A stretch of 64,000 nt of DNA. Source: Primula veris (Eukaryota > Streptophyta > Magnoliopsida > Ericales > Primulaceae). A program made the translations under genes and the position numbers. The stretch covers positions 34,396,702 to 34,460,701 of the forward strand of contig OY821743.1 in NCBI GenBank assembly GCA_963682055.1. Direction: 5' to 3'. Positions 35,091-47,099 of the stretch are shown here, one piece after another (positions within the stretch are counted from its first letter, which is position 1; each line of letters begins with the position of its first letter). The notes beneath the pieces were generated by a model, which did not search any database, was not told the origin of the DNA, and saw only the letters and a program-made list of their open reading frames with translations.

Positions 35091-35101
35091 TGACCGTTGG
35101 G
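35091..35101 (-). promoter_or_regulatory. MSA-type G2/M promoter element upstream of the QWRF gene
   Basis: On the minus strand the 11-mer CCCAACGGTCA matches the M-phase-specific activator consensus YCYAACGGYYA at every position. It lies about 120 bp before the QWRF gene ATG and in the same orientation. MSA elements are bound by MYB3R factors and give G2/M expression, which fits a protein acting on mitotic microtubules. One copy only was seen. Confidence 0.6.
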
Positions 35102-35407
35102 CAAATACAGGGGAGATAGTATATAATTACAATTTCACATCTGATCTCAAAAAATTTGGAAACCCATTTTTATAGCTAAACTTTCAAAATTAAAAGGAAA
35201 AATGATAATTTACTACTTATTTTGACATTTTTTTATAAAAAAATTTAGTTGTTTTGAACTTGATAACTCTTTTACAAAAAAAGTACATATTTTGTGAACT
35301 TATTTACAAATAGGTACATATGTCATTAAAAAATACAAAAAAAATATTTAAAAATTAAAAACCAAAATTTTAAAAAATAATTTTTTTATACAAAAAATAT
35401 GTGTGAT

Positions 35408-35535
35408 CCTGTCTAATCATGTTCAATGTTGTATCTAATCATGTATGATCCTGTCTAATCATATTTAATCATGTCCAATCTTTTATGTCTAATCATTTTT
35501 AATCATATCTAATCATGTCTAATCTTGTTTGATAC
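35408..35535. repeat. Degenerate TCTAATCATG short tandem repeats
   Basis: About ten imperfect decamers of the type TCTAATCATG, TTTAATCATG and ATCTAATCAT run in the same direction, bounded by A/T-rich low-complexity DNA. Confidence 0.7.
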
Positions 35536-38500
35536 TATGTACAAAATTTTTGATTTTTTAAATATTTTTCAGATTTTTAATTTTTTTTTTTATATTTTTG
35601 TTATTTTTTATGACATATTTACATAATTATAAAAAAATATATATAAGTGGGTTTTTGTAATTAAGTTGATTGATATGTACTATTTATAAGTCTCCCAAAT
35701 TAAAAACCTTAATGCTGATGTGGCATAATCCAAATCATTTTTGTATTTTTGTTGTGAACTTTGATTTGAAAACTTAATTTTATGTAACATATTAAAATCG
35801 TTGGTTCAATTAATCCGTCAAATCATTTGGTAAGTCTTTTACTTGAATTCAAAAAACAATATTTAGAGAAAAAAGGTAACAAAAATGTGTTTCCAATCAT
35901 TATTATATTAAAAGTTAAAACATACAATAAAATGAAATAGATGTTATAGAGAAAATTAAATAAATTTCTTAGAAGTCATGTATATACATAATATAATTAA
36001 GAAACTTGCACAAAGTTTATGTTAATAAACACATGAAATGTTTTGGCTTTAACAAAAAGTCGTCCATGCACGCAAGACAGAGAGTGGTAAGCCGTTATTA
36101 CCGCAACACTATTAGATAAGTATATTACATATCATGAACATTTGAACTTTTTGTAATGCAATGTTTGTGTTTTCGTAAAAAGTTTGTTATGATTCTGCCA
36201 TTCGAGTTTACAACCCAATCTAGCAAAGCGAAAGCTATCCGGGGTGCCAACACCACTTTATATATAATCATGAATAACACTTAACATGTCCGGTTTTTGG
36301 GTTAGGTGCGAGAGGCCAAATATTAATTTATGACAAAAAAGTCATGTTTATTCAATGAGTTTCAAATACAACTCAAGTATCCATAGGTTTCTGGGTCTCA
36401 TCGATTACATTTTATGTTTATTCAATCTTTTTTATTATTGTAAGTTTCTATTAAACAAAAGTAAAAGGCTTGAAATCGAATCATAGACACATAAGTAATA
36501 TGACAGTGGTCCACATAACTGTATCCAACGATTTGTATACTTCTGAAACATAAGAATGCCAGTAATATTCACTGTCCAGATTCCACTATATGATAGTCAA
36601 ATTTATCTATAAATAACAATATGATACAATGATTAAAATTTAAAGTGATTGCTGGTATACAAAGAGGCATCAAAGCAATTTTCCCTTGTTAATTTGAGGC
36701 TTGAGAGCGACATAGTTTGAATAAAGATCATATTCACTTATTCACCTTGAAAAAGTAAAGCAAACAATAGTTCACTGAATACCAATTTAAGTCTCCAACT
36801 AATAAATTGGTTAGCAATTCATTAGCTTCGTAAACAAATAAAGGGAATTCAGATAACACTTTAACAAACCTTATGAAAGTGACAAGCATGACAAAAATTC
36901 CCCCTTTGAGTAATTTCTTAACTCATGATGCTATCTTTTAAGTTGCTGAGTCTGTTGAGACACATTTTCATACCTTTTGTGTTTGATATATTTGAGTTTT
37001 TAACTACTGAGTCTGTTGAGCTTTTAAGAAGAATGGATAAAGTAATGAATAGAAATGTGTTGACTGCAGATTTGACCGAATATGTATTTAAAATGTTAGG
37101 ATTTGCTTTTCAAATAGCACTAGCGGCGCAGTTTGTTGTCCGTTTATCTCAAACTCATATATAATAATTTAAGTTACAATTAAGCGACAAAATATTTCCC
37201 CCTTCGCCACGCTTAAGCGTTAAATAGAAATCAGGAACCAAGCAACTTCTTGCTAAACCCATTCTTAAAATGTTATCAAATTAAATGTGATGTTATAAAT
37301 TAACAGTCTATTGATTTAAGTTATAAGTAATTTGATTATGCTTGAAAATATATATAATTCAGCAAAATATATAAAGTTATATAATCATTTGTTCACCAAC
37401 TATGTTATTAATTATGTCTTTCAATTTGGTTAACTGCTTAACTAATTATTACGACAGAGAAAGGGAAACCGATCAAATTCAAATGACTAATTTTAAGTTT
37501 TAGCTAATGGTAGATGGTAGACTAACAAGATTATACCAACTTAGTCCATGCACTTAGGCTAATAACTAGACTAGTTAATTTATTTAATTTTATGAAAAGT
37601 TTTTTTAATAAATAAATGTGCACGTATGAAAGGTCCCAATATCACATACAGTAAATTATACAGGCATGCATGTCATGTATTTATGCAAAATAAAACTACA
37701 TAAAATCGGGACCACTTAGAAGTTCATTTCTTCTTCAACACTTCATTTTCAAGATCCTCATATTCTCTTTTTAACAACTGATACACCTTTATCAAATCTT
37801 ACTTTTAGACATGTTATCAGTATAAAATGAATAGGATGATATTATATCCTCGATCAAGTTATATTTTTCCTGATGTACTGCAAAACTGCCAACTACTTAT
37901 CATTTAGTTTTATTGACTTCATCGTCAGATTACAATGTCATATAAGTCCGCACGGACATCAGACTAACGCTGTCGCTTGTCCAATTGTCCGGAAGAACCA
38001 GAAACAAGGTTTGGAGTTTCATCACAACATGCAATTTAACGCACTTCCGTTATGTGATATAAAAAAAAGTTGAGGCAATTTAGCATATATAATAGGACAA
38101 TTTATATTTTTGTATATGCCTTTTACTATTTTGTGATGATTCCCTTTGGTCCAGGCAATGGAAAAGAAAGGCAATATGTATAACATATATCGTGAACTTG
38201 AATCAATTTAGAAACAAGTTAGTAATATAAAGTTCAAAAATTGTAACTACCTATTAAAGGCTATCCCATTATAAAGCATGAATGGAGGATAGGTGACTAA
38301 TAGCTATGGCCTATGGGATCAATTTGACTTAGGGAAGAAGATAACTTTGCAATATATAGTCAAGTATCTAGGTAACATTTTGTCATTACACTTATGATAT
38401 CTTCACTTAAATACAACTTTCATGAGATGAAGTGGTATGTAAGTTACACTATGAATTAGCAAAAGCCAGATACCAATTTAACACCAGACGGTAATCAACA

Positions 38501-39861
38501 CCAACACAACAAGCAAATTGAATTTGAGCTAGGCTCGAGAGTAACTTTTTTGGGGGGCATTGTCACAATTTTTATTATATTCTAATTAAAGATTTTTATT
38601 TTTATTTTTTAAGCAAAAGCAACCAACTGTGATTAAATCGGAAAAAAAACAAACTACAACTTTTGAACCATTCAAGCTACCGGCATTCTAATTAAAGATT
38701 GATTAGGTTTTCATTTTATTTAATACCACTGATAAAAACTGTTGTGTGACAATTATTTTGAATACATGTTTAGACAGAAGCAAAATATCGTGTGTTATTT
38801 TAAAGTAAAAGTGTGACTATTGTGGGTAATTGATCAATCACCAACCTATTTATATAGTGGGGAAGTTGAATGAAAGATAATGAAAGAAAAGTAAAAAATA
38901 CAAAATCTCTAATTTATAGACTACAAGGTGCACTTATAAATTTTCCAGACTATAAAACAAAACAAAAGCACTCTCAAGCTGACAAACCAAGTGTTTTGCA
39001 TTTTCATATAGCAAAACAGCAACTAACAACAAATGAGTTATAAGCCAAAACCAAATGAGCAGATACTTAATTAGGCAGAGTCCTGGGGATTAAAAGTAGT
39101 ATCCCCTACAAGGATCCAAGTTTTAAAAAAAAATTCATTTGACTGATTACTTTGCCATATAAAAGTCTGTTTTCCGATTTGTTTGCAAAAACCAGAGTTC
39201 ACAAGTGTAGTGTTTTTTGGAAGGACGAAAACGTAGTAATATTTCAAGATGATCGATATATAGGAGCAAGCTCATAAGAAAGGTCCTCATAAAGTTAGTA
39301 CCTTTATAAAAAAAATATTCCATTTTTCATAGGCAGGCCTCAAGAACAGAAGAGGGGGGCACTTAATTGGTTTCATATGAGAACTAACTACTTCAAATTC
39401 TGCATTAAAAAGGATAATATAATCCGGTACCAAGCCTGAACTGTAAATAAGATGTGTCGAATTCACATAAAAACGTTGTCAAGTGGGAAAAAACTATGAG
39501 GGGAACCCTATCACTATTTTCAGCAACATGTAGCTAAAATAAGTACAATAAAACTTCTGAGTTTTTGTTTTGAATGCTATTAAATTGTAAGAGTTTTAAA
39601 ACATTTATATACACTTATTGATGACTTTTATAAGTTACAAAAGAATGTTTAAATATGATGGTCTTTCTTCATTTTTCAATACATTTTACATGGGTTTTAC
39701 ATGATAAATAAAATACATGCAAACATACACATTCACACACACATGCATACATATATAGAGATAATCACACCACCAACGGCTCGACCGTGTCTCGATACCG
39801 CTTCCGTCGAGTCACATGTGATAGACGTTGTTGTAAGTTAATTACAACTTATATTATTGTA

Positions 39862-40372
39862 ATGTTATACACATTATTAACATAACTATTTAAAATCTTT
39901 TCTACATGATGATCATACATATTATAACATATTGAGCGTATGCCAAAACACATAACTTAAACTATGCGGAAGGACGATGGACTTGGTACTTAAACGGAAT
40001 ATGATAGTTGAGTTCAGATGACGAAGATAGATCGTCGGGGGTGGAGACTTGAGTTTCTCCTCCTTCGCCTATCATTACACTACTTTATGTGTTGTTTTTG
40101 TGTGTATGCGTGACAGAAATAAGATGGCATTGTGTCCCTTATATATAGGTAGGAGGAGGACCCAATACTCATGAAATTCCTCTAATCTTTACCGTCCATC
40201 AAGGTAAAGTTAATCATCACTGTTCATTATGTGAGAATGTAAAAGGTCTTGAAACTCACATACTAATTAGCATTAGTGACTTGTAACTTATGAAGTGTTT
40301 ATGGATTACAATAATGAGTTAGAATTAATTTCATGACTCTTGAGATAATGGGGAAAACATTAATTCTTACAG
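39862..40372 (-). repeat. 3' LTR of the non-autonomous element
   Basis: Matches 42846-43359 almost end to end. On the minus strand it starts CTGTAAGAATTAATG and ends GTGTATAACAT. It carries TATATATAGG-like sequence mid-way. Confidence 0.82.
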
Positions 40373-41049
40373 TCTCCCACTTGATCCATTTAACAATCCA
40401 TAAGCAAACATAAGCGCGTGATACATTAATGACATGCTTTATCAAACTAATCATTATTGAGAGTCATGGCGGTTTCATACTACTTGACAGCATGGTTCCT
40501 TCCATGTACTACGACAAGACCAACTTATTCAACAAAGCCTATAAAGTGAGTAATCGTAATAGTCCAATAATGTCTTAAGAAAAGACAGTTTCATTAAACG
40601 TCCATAACTTTTCATTCTTGTACGTACTTAAGTGGACAATTGGAACAATAGAAACAATAAGAAATGATATCTCTACCTATCAAATAAACAACCATCATTA
40701 TGTAATATCATATAATTATCTATAATCAAGACACGTGATGTTAACAAATCTTAATTGTCTTGTGTAGATATCGTTAAGATATATACGATTATTATGTGTT
40801 TATTGATAGTATTGTTTCTAAAATTAGTCTCGAAAACTTAGCATTTACATTATGTGAACTCAACACCATTTGAATGCTAGTTATCAAGAATAATTGCAAA
40901 CATTCATTTTCAACGACTCAGTCATAAGCTCGACATAATCTAAGTTCTGAAATTAATTTGCAACTATTATTATGAGTTTTGTACTCAAATAATTATATAA
41001 CTTTTCTTGATGATACATGTGATAATACATTTAATCACTTATGTCATAA

Positions 41050-41265
41050 AAATTGCTCCAATCTTATATTGAGCAATAAGACATAGATTGCACAATACTT
41101 AATTGAGAAATGTAGCAATTTCTCCATACATTTATTGAGCATTAAAACACAAATTGCACAATAATTTATTGAGAAATATAATTTATAATTTCTCCATACA
41201 TTTATTAAGCAATATGACATAAAATTGATCAATGCTTTATTGATCATTATAACATATATTAGCAT
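41050..41265. repeat. Degenerate ~80-bp tandem repeats inside the LTR element
   Basis: About two and a half units repeat TTATTGAGCAATAAGACATA, ATTGCACAATA and AATTTCTCCATACATTTATT. They sit in the non-coding internal region. Confidence 0.65.
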
Positions 41266-42845
41266 CGTAATTTAACGAGCAATGAGCCATTGTGAAATAT
41301 TTAGTTATCACATTTTCTTTCTATGTATCACATCAATGATACGTGAGAATAAAATCTTTATATTCTTGCAAGCATAAAACATAAATTAGACATTTTTAAT
41401 ATTATGCAAAAGGTAATCTACTATAAATAATTAATATTTGAGTGTTAGCTATAATAATATGTGTTTTAAGTAAAACTAATAGTTATAACACATAAGAACC
41501 AATTTGCAATACTATTAATGAGCTGTAAAATTCTTTTAAAATCTTTTATAATTTAAAAACCATTAAAAGGCCTATTTACAATTCATTATGGGTGTAGTAA
41601 CTCACTTACATGAATATGACTATTAGTAAAATAATAGGTTACAAAAACAAAATAATAATGTCTATAACAAATGTTTACTCCCACTAAACTAGTGGTTACC
41701 TCAGAATAATACGTTATGAACACAAAACAAGTTAACGTTTGAAGTCAAAGAAAATGGTAGATCAAGAAAATCTCAACAATAAGTTTATTTTAAAATTATT
41801 AATTATTCTCACTGATCTTACGCTTACTATAGAAGTATATGGTTAAATATAATACATTAATAGTGAAACGAGTAATTATCTCCCACTTGTTTAACAATTA
41901 CTCTAAAACTTATGGTAAGTAACATATAACTTGATAGTGGGTGTAACTATATATTAATTATTTAATAGGAATTAGTAAAAACATTAATAGTGGGTGTACC
42001 GAATAATCTAATTCTTCCACTAATGTTACCGTAACTTTATCGATAACTAAAACTCCTTTTATTTAATAAAATCTCGATAAAATTCCATCAAATCTAATTA
42101 TTGAAAAGTATGGATTTATATGCACATAATGTGATTGAAAAACGTTAATTTTCTATTAGATCAACATAAAACTAGTTTCAATTAAAAAACTTTTCGTTTA
42201 TTAACAAACTAATATGTGACCTATAAAGAAAATATGAACAATAAGACAAAAATTTAATAAAAACTCACGAATTTGCACTTTGAAATTTAATGAGTTTAAT
42301 CATATTAAAAGAATATTTCAACTAGTTTTACCATATTTCTCCTTTCAAAACATTAAACAATCACTGTTTTCATACGGAGAAATCATCATGTAACATTACA
42401 TAACATTTTCATTGTTTTATATTTTTATTTATTAAGTTAGTTGATGGTATACTTTCATCAAGTAAATTTGTTACATGTGAGTATCCAAATTCAACTTGAC
42501 TAATAATACATATCAATAACCATATTAAATTGGTAGAACTTAACACTAATTTCTTTACATATAAAGTAATTTGTATTTTAACAATACACTTAAATCATGC
42601 ATAACATTTTGCAAGACAATTTATAACTAATGGAATATGTCAATAAAATGGATCATCTTGAAAATTTAACTATAAAACTATGACATTTTTATTTGAGCTA
42701 TATTTTTATTCTTAATGTTAAATTTAAATTCGTCAATAATATTTGTTTAACTAGGAAAAATATGGTATATGTGGATATCTTATATTTTCCATCTTAATGT
42801 TAAATCTTAAGAAATAATTCATAATGTTTATTTGGTCAAAATGTT

Positions 42846-43359
42846 ATGTTATACACATTATTAACATAACTATCTAGGATCTTTTCTACATGATGATCAT
42901 ACATATTATAACATATTGAGGGTATGCCAAAACACATACCTTAAACTATGCGGAAGGACGATAGGCTTGGTACTTAAACGGAATATGATAGTTGAGTTCA
43001 GATGACAGAGGTAGATCGTCGGGGGTGAAGACTTGAGTTTCTCCTCCTTCGCCTATCATTACACTACTTTGTGTTGTTTTTGTGTGTATGTGTGACAGAA
43101 ATAAGATGCCATTGTGTCACTTATACATAGGTAGAAGGAGGACCCAAGACTCATGAAATTTCTCTAATCTTTACCGTCCATCAAGGTAAAGTTAATCATC
43201 ACCGTTCATTATGTGAGAATATAAAAGGTCTTGAAACTCACATACTAACTAGCATTAGTCATTAGACTTGTAACTTATGCAGTGTTTATGGATCACAATA
43301 ACGAGTTAGAATTAATTTCATGATTCTTGAGATAATGGGAAAGACATTAATTCTTACAG
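42846..43359 (-). repeat. 5' LTR of the non-autonomous element
   Basis: Sister of 39862-40372. Differences are scattered substitutions plus a two-base indel (TTTATGTGTTG versus TTTGTGTTG), so insertion is not very recent. Confidence 0.82.
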
Positions 43360-43364
43360 TTGTA

Positions 43365-44052
43365 CATTTGGAACGAAATGCCCCATTTAAACAGAAGTAG
43401 AGACGTATGTACAAATATCGTTTAAAAGTTACTGTTTAACAGTCATCTCGTATAAGCGTACAAGAATTTTAGTTCATTTCGGTATCATTTACATCCTCTT
43501 TTGTTACGGTTTGTATTTGATATATTAATATATTTGTTGAAATTATTTTCTGTTGTTTCTCCGGTTCTTTTTCGTAGAAATTATTGTATTTATTTACGGC
43601 GTATTCAATAAAAAGAAAATTCGAACGGTTATGGAATGCAGTGTCTCAACAATCACCGCTTAGCTTCCTTTATAATAATCAATATATAGAAACAAAGCTT
43701 CAAAAGACAAAGGATCATCAGTTTATAACGGCCATGTAATTGTTTAACAAATGTTAAAGTACGGAATCAAACTCCCAACCAACAAGAAAAACAGACTCAA
43801 ATGTTACATAACCTTTAAAGTGTAAAAAGCAGATAATTACTAGCTATTACCTAGTAATTAAAGCCAACAATTCAGTAAACAAAATAACACACGATGTTAA
43901 CACAAGTCCTACAAAAAAGGGTTGAATAAGGGTGGGTATTGGTAACCATTAATCTCTGAACCCTTTTCTTCTTTCTTTTTCCTTTTCCATTATATCTCCA
44001 AAGAACTTTAATTAGCTTCGGAGTTTGAAAGGTTGAAAAGATTCAATGACGA
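43365..44052. other. Spacer, includes 3' region of the 85-aa gene
   Basis: No gene or repeat is recognised. The end near 44052 should contain the 3' UTR of the minus-strand gene that follows. Confidence 0.45.
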
Positions 44053-45203
44053 TCAAAATCCACGGGAAGGGTAAGGGAGTCTAGCCCAGTCGCAAAAGTT
44101 CCAAAAACATCTCTTTTTAAATTTCTTTGGACTTCCGGTTTCATTCTTCTTCAGCATCTCCCACAATACGTGAACATCCTCGTACTCGCAAGTTTTGACC
44201 TCGTACTTGAGCTTTGTCAGTCCTATACCTCATTAAGAAGCGGAGTTTAATTAGTCAAAATTCAAATTTTGGTTAAGCTCTAGATAAATTAGTTCAATCC
44301 CCAGTAGCTAACAATATTGATTGTAAGTTTAATTAAACAAGACTCTTTAACTTGTTTAATTTGTATTGGGTTAATATGTTATGGCAAAACATATTAGAAT
44401 TCATATTCTTTTACTTAAAATACCTCGTAATGGTAAGGTACAGACTCGATTATTATATAGACGTCCGACATTTCAAGGGTCCTACGAGCGGACATATTAA
44501 ATGGGTAGAGATGAGCCCAACATCGTTAGGCCCGCTCTGATACCATATTAGAATCCATATTGTTTTACCATTAAAAGACCTCGTAATGGTAAGGATGGAT
44601 ATCTCTTTATAAACCACAGGCTCGATTATTATCTAGACAATGTGGGATAATTACTCTAACAAAACATAATTTCTGCTTCAACAAAGCTATTTTATCGTTG
44701 CTATTGATAAACCGCCTCTCATGAGAAAAAGAGGTGCAAACCACAAAGTAATTAATTAAGTTTATATTCTTCGACTATTGTCCTTGTCCATAACATTCAG
44801 GTTCCGACCTTCAAAAGCTTGTTGTTTATTATGAATTCGGCATGTTCAAAAAATTCAAATACAAGTTCTTGAGAAAAAATAAACACATGTGACATGTATA
44901 ACTACCATTTAATTTATAATGGAAAATTTGCAATTGGTAACAAGACATTTGCCCTCTAGATATGAAACCAACAATGGCCAACTAGTTTTCAACTGAAAAG
45001 CAATTTTCCATAACTCGATTCTTCAACCAGACTTGGTAATATAATTTAAATGTTTGGTTGCTTCTTATATTACAAACATAAACCAAATGAGTCACTATAG
45101 GTTATAGGCATGTACCTGTTTTACGAATTCCGACATGAACGGCGACAACAAGCCAAACTCTACGCATAGGGATAATCAATCGGCGCCACAGCTTAGTCCC
45201 CAT
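44053..45203 (-). CDS. Small conserved-looking plant protein, 85 aa, two exons
   Basis: Exon 1 is 45203-45116 (ATG GGG ACT..., ends in phase 1 before GTACAT) and exon 2 is 44222-44053 (after TATAG, ending TTT TGA). Joined they encode 85 aa starting MGTKLWRRLIIPMRRVW with a hydrophobic/basic N-terminus (possible organellar signal or membrane contact), then KLKYEVKTCEYEDVHVLWEM, and a Trp/aromatic-rich end FWNFCDWARLPYPSRGF. Phase agreement, good splice sites and codon-like composition in an otherwise AT-rich area argue for a real gene. I recall no name or function for it. The 889-bp intron holds a TRIM element. Confidence 0.75.
44392..44661 (-). mobile_element. TRIM (miniature LTR retrotransposon) in the intron of the 85-aa gene
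   Basis: On the minus strand the 116-bp LTR (44661-44546) starts TGTTAGAGTAATTATCCC and ends CTAATA, directly followed by TGGTATCAGAGC, the initiator-Met tRNA primer-binding site. After about 80 bp a shorter second LTR (to 44392) repeats the end of the first with an internal deletion. AAACA flanks both sides (44387-44391 and 44662-44666). No coding capacity, as typical of TRIMs. Confidence 0.9.
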
Positions 45204-47099
45204 CGTAGCTGCCGCTGCCGATCGGAGATCTCTCTCTTAAAAAACTCTCCCGGTCACCATGAAATATTAAAGGAGAAGGGAGAGGTTGTAAATAACTAAA
45301 ATAAATTGTTGGTTTTAATCCCAACTAAATCTAAATCTATCATAGGTTAAAATTGTTTTAACAAGAGTGTGCCATATATTGCATAGGTCAAACCGTGTCC
45401 GTATTTGACGCACCTCATTGATTTGGCCTTCTATTTTAGGACTTCTTGTATCATTATTCCTTTTATTCCATAAATAAAGCCAAGAAAAGGGAATGGACTA
45501 TTTCAGGAGTAATTGGCTATTAATAGAGATATGTATCAGGATTTACAGAAGGAAAGAAGACTTGACAGTATTAGAAAAGGTTACAAAATAGGTGTGTACT
45601 TAAAATTAGTCAAAAATTTATAAATTTATAATCCATATTTCCATAATGCAAACGCGTCGACTGTGATACTAGTTGCAGGGCCAATCCGGTGCCATACATT
45701 ATTTTAAGTGTTTTTTTTAACTTTATTCAGAAAAATTCATAACTCGCGTAAAGAACAAAATAGCAGAAAAATTACAAAATACTAACCATGTCATAATAAA
45801 ACATAATACTGTGTTTTACATTACACAAATTAGATCATTAAATAGGAAATGTTCTTATTATATTTTTTTCGCCTATTCAAGAATCGACGCCTAAGTAAAC
45901 TAGTTTGTTTAGATTATGTTAGAATCGGCCCAGGTGACTGGGGCCACCTCAATTAGGTGCCCGGCCTCGTGCGAATGTCCAAACGTCCTGTTTTGGTGAT
46001 TGGAGACGACAATATGTCTAGGTCAGAGGGGCCTAATAGAAAATGACACTGATCCAAAAAATCTTGAAGTGTCTCCCAATAAATAGTTAAATTAAGTTTA
46101 AATCATTATCGTTTTACAAGTATAAACTTGTCTTCTTCTTTTTTTCAAGTGTTAGAAAACATGTCAATCCACACTTTTTGTTAAACCTATATTTCATGGA
46201 GAGCTTTACATGATTTTCATATTACAAATTTAACTCATTTTTTAAAGTACCCATATCCAGTATCGATATCACTCAACCGTGTTGTATATACTTCTTCAAC
46301 CGTGTCAAATTTGCATGTCCAAGTAGTTATAAAATGCACGTTAATAAGTCGTACCAAACACATTATTTGTCGCGTTGTGCGCATGTCCGAGTTCCATCCG
46401 TGTTCGATTCGCCAATTTTAATTTTTGAAGAGCATAGAGGTATAAATTTTAAGAAAATGTATTTATCCAAACAACAAAACCAAAAAGCACAAAGTATTAC
46501 TCTTAGTAACCCATATATGATAATACATTTGAATTTTTTATCTTTTATATATATTGATCACCCGCCACATAAATAATACTAGTATAAAAACCAATTACTA
46601 ATAAAAAAATCGATTGGGTTGAATCTGTATTATTTTGGCGATTTATAATGGACCCTTCAAATCTAAGACGAGAAGGTCCTATTTCTCTTTCTCAATATAT
46701 TTATTTATTAGTACTATTTTAGTTTTTCGAAATAGGGAATTTGGGGTTAAATTAATTGGTCGCAATTAAAAAAAGTTACCGCGTGTAGACATGCGAAATT
46801 TTCAACTAATAAAAATATGCCACGTGTTTTTAAAAAAATGAGTTTTAATTCCTTTATTAAATAAAAATAGTATCTTAAAAGAAATGATAGAAAAACAAGC
46901 CTTTTGTTTTCTTTTATTTTTGTGGAAAATAAATAAGTTGATTTTTGGTTCCAAATGATTAATTCCTATTTGAAGTGGGTAAGTTTTATAGTTTTTCTAC
47001 TAATTTATAATTTGTACAAACTATTGGGCAATTTATTAGTAAACTGATTGATCATTGTGAAATTGGAGAAGAACTCAAAAATATAGGAGGCATCCTTGC
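45204..47099. other. Intergenic, left flank of the Tat element
   Basis: No gene is recognised and no upstream TAF4 exons were found. 45676-45960 has GGCCAATCCGG and ATCGGCCCAGG words in inverted orientation that could be ends of an old hAT-type MITE. The left end of the Tat LTR must lie somewhere before 47100 but cannot be fixed without the missing 3' LTR. Confidence 0.45.

Larger units (their letters stand above)
34971..39861. other. Long AT-rich intergenic region, no gene
   Basis: Begins with TA, GT and GA microsatellites (35000-35066) in the QWRF 5' region. From 35408 to 35535 about ten copies of TCTAATCATG-like decamers occur. Frames at 36925-37164 and 37873-38073 are open but match nothing I recognise and lack gene-like composition. 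The rest is plain AT-rich sequence. Confidence 0.5.
39862..43359 (-). mobile_element. Non-autonomous LTR retrotransposon (3.5 kb) with both LTRs
   Basis: Two direct repeats of about 510 bp (39862-40372 and 42846-43359, roughly 94% alike) bracket 2.5 kb of AT-rich DNA without pol. TTGTA flanks the whole (39857-39861 and 43360-43364). On the minus strand the purine stretch CAAGTGGGAGA directly precedes the LTR start CTGTAAGAATTAATG, a copia-type polypurine tract, which sets the orientation. No clear primer-binding site remains. It must have been mobilised in trans; calling it a copia-derived LARD-like element is inference. Confidence 0.82.

Noticed and set aside
36925..37164. 79-aa ORF with a hydrophobic stretch
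   Set aside because: No recognisable domain, no exon partners, AT-rich composition like its surroundings.
45676..45960. Possible hAT MITE with GGCCAATCC / GGATTGGCC-like ends
   Set aside because: Only short, imperfect inverted ends and no target duplication could be found.
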